Part shown: one piece after another, positions 30,085 through 40,974 of the stretch
How positions within the stretch are numbered: the stretch's first letter is position 1
Layout: the number at the start of each line of letters is the position of its first letter
Assembly: GCA_949825065.1 (NCBI GenBank)
Contig: OX463848.1
Location: 41,124,766 to 41,188,765, forward strand
Origin: Odontocerum albicorne
Lineage: Eukaryota; Arthropoda; Insecta; Trichoptera; Odontoceridae
Length of the DNA: 64,000 bases
Direction of reading: 5' to 3'
Notes under the pieces: generated by a model
Told to the model about the DNA's origin: nothing
The model's database searches: none
The model's input: the letters and a program-made list of their open reading frames with translations, nothing else
Position numbers and translations under genes: made by a program

Positions 30085-31042
30085 GTGAAAATATTGGAAT
30101 ATACCTCGACATGTTTATTGTTCGCTGACGACTTGAAAATATTCAAAAAGATCAATTCACCTCACGACTGTGCACAGTTACAACAGGACCTAGACTCCCT
30201 AGTCTCCTGGAGTGAGCAAAATCATCTTCTGTTCAACATTAATAAATGTGTCTGTGTATCTTATAGTCGATCGTTTTCACCAATCCACCATCAGTATAAT
30301 ATACAGGGAGTGGCACTAAATAGAGTTTCTGAATTCAAGGATTTGGGCGTAACCTTCGATGTCGGACTCACGTTTGTTAACCATGTCTCACGTTTGATAT
30401 CGGACTGTTACAAACTACTCGGTTTTGTAATGAGAATATCAAGAGAATTTAACAGCACCGATATCCTCCGAAACTTATATAATTTTCTAATTAGAACCAA
30501 ATTAGAATATGCATCTACGGTTTGGGCTCCTCACCAGCTCAAATATAAAAACAATATAGAACAAATACAAAAAAAACTCCTCAGATATCTATGGTACAGA
30601 ACAAAGGGCGATTACCCAAAATATGCTCACCATGCCGAACTTCTCACGGTGTGTAACTATAGAAGCCTTGAAACAAGAAGGCAAGAATCCATTGCGATAT
30701 TCCTAATAAAGGTTTTCCAAGGTTGCTTTAACTGTCCCGCGATTCTAGAAGCACTTAGTTTATATGTACCCAATAAATATATCCGTGCAAGGAATCACCC
30801 TCTGTTCTACATAACAACTTACAGGACGAATATCATGGCTAAACACTCAGTCACGCGTGGTATAGAGATATTGAACCAACTGAATGACACGGTTGATATA
30901 TTCTCGGTACCGTCTAGCAGTATGAGAAGAATCCTGGCTGATATTATTCCTAACGAATAAGCTAACGCTAGAAGCAAACCCTCTTTGTGTAACAGGAGAA
31001 ATCCGTGCAAAGTGGATAAAAAAAAAAAAAAAAAAAAAAAAG
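30085..31042 (+). pseudogene. Non-LTR retrotransposon (family J) RT C-terminal half with poly(A)
   Basis: An uninterrupted 291-codon frame (30085-30960). Residues 11-20 are LLFADDLKIF, the RT motif with the two catalytic aspartates in FADD form. SWSEQNHLLFNINKC and FKDLGVTFDVGLTF follow (thumb), then IRTKLEYASTVWAPHQ and a C-terminal domain with RRQESIAIFL and LYVPNKY. A short 3' UTR ends in an A tract at about 31018-31042. This fits jockey/CR1-type elements. The fingers and first palm motif, the endonuclease and ORF1 are missing because of 5' truncation near 30090, so the intact frame reflects recent insertion, not function. The start codon is incidental. The sister copy at 20435-20980 is more decayed. 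Confidence 0.8.
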
Positions 31043-31084
31043 AAATAAGCCAGCCGCGGCACACAATATGGAAATTATTCCCAT

Positions 31085-31350
31085 AACATCATCTGTACCT
31101 TCGACGAGTCCTCCGATTATTTAGGTATATTGCTCGTGGCCAATGAGACAGTTTGGAGAGACTTGTGGTTACTGGTAGCATGGAAGAATGAAGGCCAAGA
31201 GGAAAAGGTTCAATGCGTTCGACTGACCAATTGAAAAACGCGAAATAACTATTCTTAACAACTGCCCTTCAAACCGGCCACAGGAGTCGTTAGAGGCAAT
31301 TATCGGATTCACGATGCTCAGTCATAAGCTACGCGAAAGGATGATGATGA
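31085..31350 (+). pseudogene. RTE-type retrotransposon 3' end with GATGATGA tail
   Basis: Plus-strand words GTACCTTCGACGAGTCCTCC, TTGCTCGTGGCCAATGAGAC, GGAAGAATGAAGGCCAAGAG and GACTGACCAATTGAAAAACG parallel the region at 56270-56530 (minus). Degenerate coding resembles LRRVLxFFGHIARxxxEQFE and RPRGKxxxRxTDQLKNA. It ends GAAAGGATGATGATGAA. Confidence 0.6.
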
Positions 31351-31604
31351 AATTTAGTTATTGACACAAAGTTAAAGGAAAACAAATATTTTTATGCGGT
31401 ACAGTATAACAGAATAAATAAAAAGCTATCTAATGTTAGAATAAATTAACATTTTCATGGACATGGATGACATTAATCACGGCTTTTGCGTTGTTTTTGG
31501 TGAATTGATTGAAAAATTTGCATCCGAGATGTGGACAAAATGGGAAAATTTCCAATATGGTTCTCGAGTGACCTCAAAAGGTTACTTACCTTAAAAAAAA
31601 ATGT

Positions 31605-31945
31605 AGCCATATTTTTTATTTATTTTACACATGACAAGAAATATACATAAATTACGAAAAAAACAACAGGTATTTTAATTTTGACACAAAATTTTAATGG
31701 GTTTTTTCGTGTCCCCAGTAAACTAGACTTTTGCCTGTATCTCACTGATGACATACTCGTATATGTTAGCATTAAAAATTAAATCGATACTTCTTTCCGA
31801 TTTTGGTTTACGAGTATATAAAACCCCGTTGCACATTCTCATCAACCTGACAAACAGTGACACTCAATTACATATGTATACATCACGCGAAATCAAACTC
31901 TTTACACTTCATCACTCCAGACATACCAATACGTTCATCAAAAAT
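31605..31945 (-). mobile_element. Retrotransposon 3' end (family D), copy 2
   Basis: Reverse-orientation partner of 19380-19935: TTTATTTTACACATGACAAG, CCCCAGTAAACTAGACTTTT, GCCTGTATCTCACTGATGAC, CATTCTCATCAACCTGACAA, TACATATGTATACATCACGC. Confidence 0.6.
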
Positions 31946-31959
31946 AATTAAATAATTTT

Positions 31960-32195
31960 TTTTATTAATGAAGAGAAATTTTCTTGAATTAAATTCCAAA
32001 TAACCATTTTTTATTAAATGAAGATATATTTTCTTGAAATTATTTCCACATAACCATTTCCTATTCCTAAAAAAAAATCGTTGACAAATGGGAAAAAAGA
32101 AATGCATATAATCAATTTTTCCTAGGAGCTAAGAAGTTGCACTCTACGACGCGAGAGTCTCACGCATTTGTTTTTTTTTTCTCAAATGATTCATC
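31960..32195 (+). mobile_element. Dispersed repeat (family E), copy 1
   Basis: Aligns in opposite orientation with 63075-63260. Shared blocks are AGGAGCTAAGAAGTT, GCGAGAGTCTCACGCAT, and TTCTTGAATTAAATTCC / AACCATTTC-type segments. Probably a small non-autonomous transposon; boundaries unclear. Confidence 0.5.
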
Positions 32196-32239
32196 TTAAT
32201 GTTATCAAAAAGACACATAGTTTCTTTTTGGTACTAATT

Positions 32240-32340
32240 TTACTTAAAGTTTTCAATTGAGGCCTCTTTAAAATATTTTTGGTTGGTTGTAAGAGATGTA
32301 TACATGGCATGAAACCTACCAGGCTGTAGCGTATTTATGT
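32240..32340 (+). mobile_element. tRNA-derived SINE, 3' part
   Basis: GAGGCCTCTTTAAAATATTT, TTGGTTGGTTGTAAGAGATG, then GGCATGAAACCTACCAGGCT. The head is missing. Confidence 0.5.
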
Positions 32341-32394
32341 TATTTATTTATTACCGTACTGTTCTGTATTTATGTGTTTAATGAAATGTTTCAT

Positions 32395-32495
32395 CTTAAT
32401 CCGAATGTATAACTATCACACATTGGAAGAGATGTTCCGATATGGATTAGTAACACATTCGGCTTTAGGTGTAGTGTATATGAGTATGTAATTTA
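32395..32495. repeat. Repeat shared with 54920-55005
   Basis: GTTCCGATATGGATTAGTAA, CACATTCGGCTTTAGGTGTA here versus ATTCCGATATAATAAAGTAA, CACATTCGGCTTAAGGTGTA there. Type unknown. Confidence 0.5.
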
Positions 32496-32934
32496 AATAA
32501 ATAATCCCATATTTTTATTTTCGAGCGTACTTATCTACTTTTGAACTGATGAAATTTCGAAATGTCCCGCGTTGTGGTGCTATTTAAATGTTAATGACAG
32601 CTAATTCGTCAGGAATATGTAAATTTTTGACGTCTGAAATTTACCCCAACCAAAAGCTATCTCGCTGGTCAAAAAAATAATTGCTTTTGCCATCCTCTTA
32701 TCTCATTCGTCATATAAATTATACCTTCAAAACATTTAACGCCGGCATATCCACGTATAATGATTTGACGAGGATTAAATTGTTTGAATTTTGGTTAACT
32801 GTTATTTTTAATCAACTGATGATATCCACCCAACAAATGGTTATTGTTGCAATTATGACAGTAATAATTGGTTTAATTTAACTATAAAGTCTTACCTCAT
32901 TTAACGTTTAAGTCAATCTTGTTCATCACGTCAT

Positions 32935-33058
32935 GCTCATAATGGCGTAGTCAGAGAGAACATATCTCTTCTTGATTCTATCCCGGCACCCATATTTCAC
33001 TTATTCCATGTCCACACCCCTTGTCATGCATACTCTTCTATTAGCCTTGATTACCAGA
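32935..33058 (-). mobile_element. Family A-like 3' end fragment
   Basis: Antisense: GTAGTCAGAGAGAACATATC, TCCCGGCACCCATATTTCAC, CTTGTCATGCATACTCTTCT. Confidence 0.45.
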
Positions 33059-33059
33059 G

Positions 33060-33185
33060 ACATGACAAGTGAAACGCAACAAACCTAGATATATAAAAGT
33101 TATGTGTCCACTTACTTGTTGTTTTGTCATTAATTATGTATATTTAAGTTTTTTGTCATGCACAAATAAATAAATAAAAAAAGGC
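33060..33185 (+). mobile_element. Retrotransposon 3' end (family D), short copy
   Basis: ATTAATTATGTATATTTAAG, TTTTTTGTCATGCACAAATA, then AATAAATAAAAAAAGG tail; matches the terminal 100 bp of 19380-19935. Confidence 0.5.
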
Positions 33186-33199
33186 TTATCACCCTTTCA

Positions 33200-33640
33200 G
33201 AATATGATTAATTTGATCGCGTCACGTTTTTCTAGGTTATGCTCTTTTTATTTTATCTATGTGTATGGGAGCAAAACGTGGATGCGGAAAAATATTGAAA
33301 TAAGCCGAATAAATGCTTTAGAAATGCATACTTTGAGAAGAATACATGGGGCTCGCAGATATGGTTTGGGCATGGGAAACAGATTAATAAAACAGTTATA
33401 CAATGCAAATGTGAGTGGAAGCCGTGCGAGAGAAAGACCAATGAAAGTGTGGTTGGATCAAGTGAATGATATTCTGAAGAAGATAAAGTTATAAGATATA
33501 TCATTGAAGTTGTATGAGAAGATGAATGGATGTAGAAGAGGCTAATGATGTATATCGACATTAGAAAGTCTGGAGCTCTATTCTTTTTGCTAACCCCGAC
33601 AGGGAAATATCTTGGTGGTGTGTTTGTATGTATGTATTTT
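33200..33640 (+). pseudogene. Family A retrotransposon 3' region with TATG-type tail
   Basis: The frame 33204-33494 encodes YVYGSKTWMRKNIEISRINA, LEMHTLRRIHGARRYGL, then a junction (an internal deletion compared with 28660-28800, which retains WFGHVEQ), LIKQLYNANVSGSRARERPM and KVWLDQVNDILKK. The 3' end continues through GAGCTCTATTCTTTTTGCTA and CCCCGACAGGGAAATATC to TGTTTGTATGTATGTATT. This copy gives the clearest view of the family's C-terminus (YGSETW...INAVEM...RLxKQIYxANV...GRPRKxWLDQVxxILKK). No RT palm. Confidence 0.75.
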
Positions 33641-33839
33641 ATCTATCGTCTTTATTTTATCTACTGGGTGTGTTAGCATAAGTCGTGTCCGTTTTGTTTC
33701 AATTTAAAAATGAGCACCAAAAGTAAAACAAAATGGTAAATGTTATACGTCATTCGAAAGAAACAGTGTTTGTTTTTACGTTACATATATTATTTTATTT
33801 GATTACAAGCCTTCGTAGTCATTTCAAGTCAGTAATGTA

Positions 33840-34290
33840 CGAGTAACGTGTTTCATTCCTGATTTTTTTTCCTCTCCCATCCCTTCTTTTTCTTTTGATT
33901 GATGATATCTCACTTTTATTTTTACTATTTACATATATACCGTATTGGCCCGACTATAGAGCAACCCTGATTATAAGGCGACCCCTATTTTTTATCTGCT
34001 TTTTGGAGAGAAAAAAACATTTCCCTCACCATTATAATATTATGATAAATAAAACTCGAATTAAGGCGACCCTCCTATTTAAGTGTCGCCTTTTTTAATA
34101 AAAACCTCGCCTTATAGTCGGGCTAAATTTCATTAAGATAAATACTCATCAACAATACGTTCATCAATTTTGTAAAAGTGAATAACCATTTGAATATTTT
34201 TAGCGACCATATAACGTCCTTATTTACTTTTGCCTGGTTCGTTGGAAGAGATTGCCACCTGACAATAAGCCCTCAAAATTGTTTTACAAT
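33840..34290 (+). mobile_element. LINE 3' end (family C), copy 3, split by a MITE
   Basis: TGTTTCATTCCTGATTTTTTT, TTTTCTTTTGATTGATGATATC on the left and ATTTACTTTTGCCTGGTTCG, TTGGAAGAGATTGCCACCTG, ACAATAAGCCC on the right match copies at 14271 and 22090. The halves are separated by the Tigger-type MITE at 33940-34127. Confidence 0.6.
33940..34127 (+). mobile_element. Tigger/pogo-type MITE
   Basis: ACCGTATTGGCCCGACTATA...CCTGATTATAAGGCGACCCC at the left and GGCGACCCTCCTATTTAAGT...CCTCGCCTTATAGTCGGGCT at the right; 188 bp with inverted, partly repeated ends. Same ends as the larger remnant at 15580-16563. Inserted in a LINE 3' end. Confidence 0.7.
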
Positions 34291-34734
34291 GAAGAGTTAA
34301 ATAAATAGATAAATAATATTGGGTCCTGAAGAGTCTTGAATTTATGTGAATTTTTCCATATTTATTTCTTGAACGTACATTTGAAACAAGTTATTTAACT
34401 AAAATAAATGTTTTTTATTGAAACTCGAAACAATTTAATTTGAAGCTGCCTTTGAAAGTTCAATATTATCATGACATTATTATTCGCAATGTGTGAACTA
34501 GATGTCGTTTTTTATCATTTTGGCAATACGTCAACAATTTTATTCACACTGCCTACACTAATTACAATTTTTCATAATCCCGCGTCGTCTCTGTTAATTA
34601 ATTGGGCACACTTTGAATACCTCTGACTAAGGGTATGCCACTCCACTTGATGGATTGATTACAATTTGCTTCGCTTCATTTATCTTAATTAAATGGTTTA
34701 CGTTCTGAGAACCAGATGATTTCAGGGAATCATT

Positions 34735-35015
34735 TTGTAAATCCATACTGTGTACTAATCCACAAACCAATTTTCGTATTTAAAGAAGAATTTATTTTTG
34801 TGTCAAGAAAACTAAAATCTGTTTTATTCATTCGGTAATTTTTATGGTGTTCCTCAACATATCCGATTTGGCAATGCGGGGATAACGAAAAACGTGGCCA
34901 AAATTTGGCAATGCGGGGATAAGACGACTTCGGATTCCATAATTGAGCCTTCGGATTAAGGACCACTGGAGTAGGCATGTAGCTCACAGTTTTTTATCGT
35001 ACGTGTCGAAAATCT
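34735..35015 (-). mobile_element. LTR-like repeat, family T, copy 2
   Basis: Minus-strand relative of 12044-12274, sharing TTTCGACACGTACGAT, GCTACATGCCTACTCCAGTG and AATCCGAAGGCTC. It includes a short direct repeat of TTTGGCAATGCGGGGATAA and an AATAAA motif. Confidence 0.4.
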
Positions 35016-35875
35016 ACTCCACGTGAAGAGGTAACAATACTAAGTGCGTGAGTGTAAAGTTATAAAGGTTAACAAACAATAGAGGGGGTATACAACTTCA
35101 TCAAATGGATTTATTTTTTTTCAAATAAGAGATTAATTCCACATTCACTTATCACTTTTGTGTAGGTGTACATTTACTAGTCGCAGATTCTATTCACAAT
35201 ACACTCGATATACAATGTGATCCCTGTAGTTTTTTCCACTGAAGTTCGGTATTGGAATTATCGTTGTTCTTTTCATACATAATATAGAGAACTGAAAGTT
35301 ATTTTAAGTATATTTTTAAATTGTAAAATCGATAGAAAAATACTGCCGCGTCCTGTGAAAATATCAAAGACAAATTTACATAATTTCATACTTTTTTCCT
35401 GTTAACCCATTAACATCCAAAATATTTGGATATCAGAATTACTGAAGAATTATAATTATAATAAATTTATGGTCCTGTGTCCCTACTTAATAAAACAGTG
35501 TTGTACGAAACGCTTTGTTTCCAAATTCATTAATGGAAATCAATAAGCAAGACTAAAGAAATAAATGCGTGAAAAAAGAAAATAAACTTACAGTTGTCTA
35601 CCGGTTCGATTCCTGGCGGATTCACTTTAAGACTAGTTTTACTCAAATACTATTTTAGACCTGAATTTAAGAATCATGTTGGCACTCTTGTTAGCGACGT
35701 TGAAGTCTTTTAGTCTCTCTTATTTCTTTAAAAGGTTGGTTAACACTCAAAGGCAATCGTAATGGCGAGGAAATAGTAATATGTATGATATAATAAATTA
35801 TCTAAAAAAACAGATTTAATTCATATACAACAAATTCAAATTTAATCTTTTTTGCGTAACTAAAAAGCCCTTAGT
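35016..35875. other. No gene recognised
   Basis: AT-rich interval; nothing supported. Confidence 0.4.
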
Positions 35876-35879
35876 GAAA

Positions 35880-36262
35880 ACCAGACTATAATCGTTAAAA
35901 AAAGGGGTTCAAGCGGGATTTGAACCCGCAACCTCTGAGATGGGAGGCAGACAGTCTTTATTTATTTATTTATTTTTTCAAAACAGGCTTAGCCCAATTA
36001 CATTGAAAAATACAAGACATTAAAAAAGAAGAAAAATTACAGGGAAAATGTTTTTTTTTTAAATTATATAAAATAAAAAATAATGCACATGTATACAAAC
36101 GAGTATTTACACACACACGTATGTTACATATATATTCAGTCACTTAAGTATGTTGATGAGTGCTTTCTAACGCGCTTAATCTAAGAAGAAAATTTACTTT
36201 TGCTTTTGGTAATGTGATATGAAATATGTCTTATCAACTATGCCACGGGGGACGTGTTAACT
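35880..36262 (-). mobile_element. tRNA-derived SINE interrupted by a LINE fragment
   Basis: The minus-strand SINE (box B GCGGGTTCAAATCCCGC at about 35920, body GTCTGGTTTTCACTAAGG) is split inside the tRNA head. After the insert the head resumes as ATGCCACGGGGGAC on plus. The insert at 35959-36227 is bracketed by GTCTT on both sides (35954-35958 and 36228-36232), a convincing target-site duplication. Confidence 0.7.
35959..36227 (-). mobile_element. LINE 3'-end fragment, copy 2, with target-site duplication
   Basis: 269 bp, minus orientation, with an AAATA-type tail (TATTTATTTATTTATTTTT on plus) at 35959 and the truncated 5' end at 36227. The sequence matches 13290-13390. Flanked by GTCTT direct repeats. 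Confidence 0.7.
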
Positions 36263-36699
36263 AGAATTCGATTAGAAATGTAAAACAAAATAATAAAAAT
36301 TTGCGAAACGTCTAAATCATTTCCGAATTCGGCTATGATTGGGTTGTTTTATCACTGCTGCGAAGTAACATTCATATTTTGGCATATTGGATTGAAATAA
36401 TTTCAAAAAAATGTCACAAAATGTCAAATAATACGTTATATAAAAATATATATTTTGCTTTTTGTGGCTAAAATGTCAATAATAATAAATGTTTTTGACA
36501 CGTGATAAACGAATGTTTAAAATAAGTTTTGCACAGACTTTTCCAAACATTTGAAATTCATAAAACGTATTATTTCTATTTCAATTTTGTTATACAATAA
36601 ATACATCAATTTGGAAAGATTTCAATTTTGATAAATTAATTGAAATATTTTGGACAAATAATTCTTGGAATTTCTTTGTATTATTGCAGAAGTAAAATG

Positions 36700-37205
36700 T
36701 TTTACCCTTTAAGGCGCAAATTTTTATTTTTGAGATATTGAGTTTTTTGTTGAATAAATCATTATTATGTGTATCAAATTAACTTTATTATAAAAATAGT
36801 ATTTTTTTGGAAATGAGGCGGTTGCATATGAGACCTGTGTCCATTTCTAGGGATCATGTCAGTGGCCGCAAAGTGACCAATGAATGTTTAGGTAATAATA
36901 TCTAAAGTTTGGTTGTATTAGGAAATAAAATTCTTATGTGAGATATAATGAATGGTGATTTACTTATAATAACTATTTACATTTTTGACAATGAATTGAC
37001 CTGATGTTTAGATCGTTGCTACTGAACATGCAGCTAACTTCACGACGATCCGTCTTAAATAAGATCTCTGCCCATCCACTACGTTGGCCAATTTGAGGTT
37101 TGTGTTACTTAAAAACGTTTCATTAAGAAAAAGAATCCCTATAAGTATAACCATAAGGGTGGTCGCATATGCGACCAATTTCTGCTTATGCCCGTTAAAG
37201 GGATT
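36700..37205. mobile_element. Possible small inverted-repeat element
   Basis: CCCTTTAAGGCGCAAATTTT near 36705 faces GCCCGTTAAAGGG near 37191. Internal GGCGGTTGCATATGAGACC and GGTGGTCGCATATGCGACC are related to each other. No target duplication established. Confidence 0.3.
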
Positions 37206-37680
37206 TAAGGGCGTGAAACCTTTTGCATTCCTTGGATATTTCTTATTTTCAGTATTTTTGACGGTTTTGTGTATTTATATTCTTTTATATTATTTATTTG
37301 AATATCTTAAACGTTTTAACTGCGCAATTTAACTCTGTAATATGGTTTGCTAATTCTGAAAATTGTTATTAGATAGACAACGCTTATTTTCTTGTATTAT
37401 AGTGCATACATTTATATGTGTCATTCCAATATACGTATACGAGTATATAATTTCACAAGTACTCGTATAACATAAGGCTCTAGAATACAAGAACATAAGT
37501 GTTGTATATCTAATGACAGTTATTCGGAATTTGCAAACCATATTCTAGAGACAAATCATAATTCCAATTATATAAATAAAATTATGTAAAGAACGCATTA
37601 AAAAATATTAGAGATACATGCAGCCACAAGGAAAAGCAAAAGTATTCAAGTACCAAATAATGCAAATATGTTTGAATTTG

Positions 37681-37815
37681 TTTTATCAAACACTGTTTAT
37701 TCCACTTTTTGTAACGGTATAACTCTTACAAAAAGTGGAATAAACAGTGTTTGATAAAACAAATTACAATGTCTTTAAACCTCCACAATTTTAATATGCC
37801 TTAACTATAAATAAA
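37681..37815. mobile_element. Penelope-like tails as a perfect foldback
   Basis: TTTTATCAAACACTGTTTAT then TCCACTTTTTGTAA (37681-37714) is the exact reverse complement of 37726-37759, a 34-bp perfect inverted repeat around an 11-bp loop. The right arm continues as the P1 3' end (AATTACAATGTCTTTAAACC, CTTAACTATAAA). No coding sequence accompanies it. Confidence 0.8.
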
Positions 37816-37849
37816 ATATAATGCAAAAATATTCTCCTCAAGGGTGCTA

Positions 37850-39300
37850 AAACCATGATTTCTTACATTATATTCTTTCAAAATATCATCTATTTGATCC
37901 AAGCGTACTTTCCGCTCCCATTTGCACTGTATATCTGTTTGGTTAATATTTTTTCATTCGTTCGTTCCACATACCCAAATCCTATAAGCGTGTTTTTTTG
38001 TAAATCTTACTCAACACATCAATCTTTAGTTTACGTTCATCCCTAATCACTTCATTACGTATTCTGTCATTCGTTATCACCCCATGTATTCTTCGCAATG
38101 CATACATTTCCATAGCATTTATTCGACTATGTTATTTATATAGCATTTATTCGACTAATATGTCATTTCTGTACCATTTATTCGCCTACAATGTCATTTC
38201 TTTACCATTTATTCGACAACTATGTCATTTCTACTACATTTATTCGACTACCATGTCATTTCTATAGCATTTATTCTACTACTATGTCATTATATAGCAT
38301 TTATTCAACGCTAATATTATTTCTATCGCATTTATTCGACTACTATGTCATTTATACAACATTTATTAGACTAATATGTCATTTATATAACAGTTATTTG
38401 ACCCTTATGTCATTTCGTTGGCATTTATTCGACTAATATGTCATTTCTATAGCATTTATTCGACTACTATGTCATTTCTACAACATTTATTCGACTACTA
38501 TGTCATCTTATAGCATTAATTCTACTACTATTTCATTTATATAACATTTATTCAACCCTTATGTCATTTCTATAACATTTATTCGACTACTGTGTCATCT
38601 TTACAACATTTATTCGACTACTATGTCATTTATATAGCATTAATTCTACTACTATGTCATTTATATAACATTTCTTCGACCCTTATGTCATTTCTTTAGC
38701 ATTTATTCGACTACTATGTCATTTTTATAGCATTAATTGGACTACTATGTCATTTCTACAACATTTATTCGACTACTATGTTATTTCTTAAGCATTCATT
38801 CGACTACTATGTGTTTTCTACAACATTTATTCGACTACTATATCATTTCTATAGCATTTATTCGACTACTTTGTCATTTCTATAGAATTTATTCTACTAC
38901 TTGTCATTTATATAGCATTTATTCGACTACTATGTCATTTATATATTATTTATTCGACTACTATGTCATTTCTACAACATTTATTCGACTACTATGTCAT
39001 TTCTATAGCATTTATTCGACTACTATGTCATTTTCACATCCACGTTTCCCTCCCATACATCATCGTTTGTACCAAAATATGATTATGTACCATTAGTAGT
39101 TTTTGATACTGTCCGGCTCGAGTAAATATGTCTTAGGGCCCTATTGACATTGTTTTCGTACAGCTACACGACGTTCGATATCCCTGAAAACTGTTCAATC
39201 ATCTGAGAAAATATCACCTAAATATTAGAAATCCTCAACATGCTTCAATTCTTCATTATTCACACATATATCGCATTTACTTTACGTGTTTACGCATGTT
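37850..39300 (-). mobile_element. Family A retrotransposon copy expanded by a minisatellite
   Basis: The left flank (37855-38117) is antisense family A (TTCTTTCAAAATATCATCTA, TTACGTTCATCCCTAATCAC, CCATGTATTCTTCGCAATGC). The right flank (39035-39300) continues upstream into the RT region (TTTCCCTCCCATACATCATC, GACGTTCGATATCCCTGAAA). The 31-bp array at 38108-39035 lies exactly between, at the INAVEM codons. Confidence 0.7.
38108..39035 (-). repeat. 31-bp minisatellite, roughly 29 copies
   Basis: The unit is CATTTATTCGACTACTATGT then CATTTCTATAG. Variants replace CTATAG by CTACAA or TATATAA. The single-copy equivalent elsewhere (for example 5298-5335 and 25966 onward) is CATTTATTTGACTCCTTTAAG, i.e. 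antisense codons for SRINAVEM of family A. Open frames of 81 and 119 codons across it come from repetition. Confidence 0.85.
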
Positions 39301-39399
39301 TAAACTAATTTAATAAAAACATAAACGAATTATAGAAGTATTATAGAATTTATTTTTCTGACATCATCTGTTATTCTTATTTTAATTTAACATATTTAA

Positions 39400-40180
39400 A
39401 AAAACATATGCAAACTATTAAATTAACGTTTTCCCGCTATTTGCGTTAAATTTTTCCAATCCCGTTTTATTTTAGTACATTAAGTACCCGCTTTTACGTT
39501 TTTATTTCCCGCAATTTACGTTTGACACATTTAAAATGCAAATCAATCTATAAACATATTTAATTAAATGCGCGACGATTTAAAATGTTTGAAATGAATA
39601 ATAGGAAGCAGAAATATGTTGTTTCTATTTATAGATACGTATGCACCTGCACCTGCAGTTCTCATGGTCAAGGTTACACGAGTCGTGTAATACGATGCAA
39701 TTGGTGAGAAATTTAGCGAATCAGAGGCAGGCAGACTGTATGATATATTTGGTCAATCTGTGCTTGTGTTTTAAACGTGTCGGTCGTGTATTGTTACATA
39801 CAATTTCAATTGTCGTGTATTTCGTATGTCAATTTACATTTTTTTCATGTCTTTTAATTTTTCGTTGAATCCCTTCAAATAATGTCTCAGCAAAGAAAGA
39901 CATTATCGATTCAAGAGAAAAGGGAAATTCTCGAAAAAGTTAATAAACACTATCGTTCACGTGTTTCGCTCGCGCGTGATTTGGGGATACCCATTACAAA
40001 TTTGGCTACGATAATAAAAAATCGCGAGTCGATTGAAAAAAAAAATCCGATTTGCGTGATTATCTAAATAAAAAATAATTTTTTTTTTTTTTTCTAGCCC
40101 CGAATCTACGTTTTCCCTCCAATTACGTTTTTTTATCAGTCCCTTCAAAAACGTAAAAACGGGGTTTCGCTGTACACGTT
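39400..40180 (+). mobile_element. Tigger-like DNA transposon remnant
   Basis: The right end, read inward on minus, is TGTACAGCGAAACCCCGTTT then TTACGTTTTTGAAGGG, a Tigger-type terminus. The left side has repeated ACGTTTTTATTTCCCGCAATTTACG-like motifs. The interior carries the transposase N-terminus (39882-40067) and nothing of the DDE domain. Confidence 0.6.
39882..40067 (+). pseudogene. Tigger/CENP-B-type transposase N-terminal HTH fragment
   Basis: 61 codons: MSQQRKTLSIQEKREILEKV then NKHYRSRVSLARDLGIPITN and LATIIKNRESIEKK. This matches the first HTH of CENP-B/Tigger transposases (KRKxLTLxEKxxIIxxVE...SxxxLAxxxGIPxSTLxTIxKNRxxI). The N-terminal end is complete with a plausible start. The second HTH and the DDE catalytic domain are absent; an A-tract expansion follows residue 54 and a stop comes soon after. 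In the full protein this part binds the terminal repeats. Fragment only; domestication is possible but has no support here. Confidence 0.75.
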
Positions 40181-40184
40181 AATA

Positions 40185-40690
40185 TTAAGACTATATCTAA
40201 AAAATTATATAATAAAAACAAATTGGTGAACAATACGCAGGTTTAAAAATAACAATAATCTTCCAAAACCGAGTATGCCTCAAAGAAGCTTAAACAATGT
40301 TTTAATTCGACCCACTCAAAAATCAAGCCTTCGTAACTTTAAATAAAAATATGAAGATATTTTTTTTTAAAGGTAATCCGGAAAAATAAATCGCGGCATT
40401 ACAAGCCCAAGATTGCCGTGAAATAATCCGACACTAAATTATTCGAAATAATTTTTCATTTTCACATTAAAAATTCCTCAACTCGAATGAAAAATCTCTT
40501 TTTATTTGGAAAAAATGTATGTAATTTTTGTTTCGAGATAAATTATTTAATTCAGATCTGAATGTCTGTACAAAGTTTCAGGAAAAGTTATTTAATTTTT
40601 GGATTTTTGAATTGCGCAGAACCTGGAGGGTTGATTTCCACGTAACGATCTCAGTTGTGTTGAAAATTATTGTATAATACTGTTATATTA
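40185..40690. other. No gene recognised
   Basis: AT-rich interval; nothing supported. Confidence 0.4.
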
Positions 40691-40694
40691 TTAT

Positions 40695-40900
40695 TTTTGG
40701 CTGTCTATAAAGCTGTATATACACCAACCCTGATGTATGACGAATCATGGGTTCCCTACAGCCAATATAAGGCACTCGAAACATGCCAGCAGAAGCACTA
40801 TAGGCAAATAATGGAGATTCGATAGTATCAAAATATCAATTGATGAAGTTTTGAGAAAAGAAAGCTATTGCAGCATCGACTGGGCACGTGGCTTGCGTGC
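40695..40900 (+). pseudogene. Non-LTR retrotransposon (family B) scrap
   Basis: Encodes AVYKAVYTPTLMYDESWVPY then SQYKALETCQQKHYRQIMEI, the segment ...AVVLxTLLYGCETWTPYRRHIQxLExFHQRxLRxIL of a widespread RT family, followed by a degraded DEVLRKESYCSID. A relative of the better copy at 40975-42025. Confidence 0.65.
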
Positions 40901-40974
40901 CTGCGTATAGACTCCCATGAATTACTATATTTGGTTATATTACATATATTACTTATATTGCATATCTGGGCAGC

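Noticed and set aside
38100..39040. CRISPR-like array
   Set aside because: Head-to-tail units without spacers, in a eukaryotic transposon context.
38191..39096. 81- and 119-codon frames in the 31-bp array
   Set aside because: Repetition artefacts; the unit comes from antisense retrotransposon codons.
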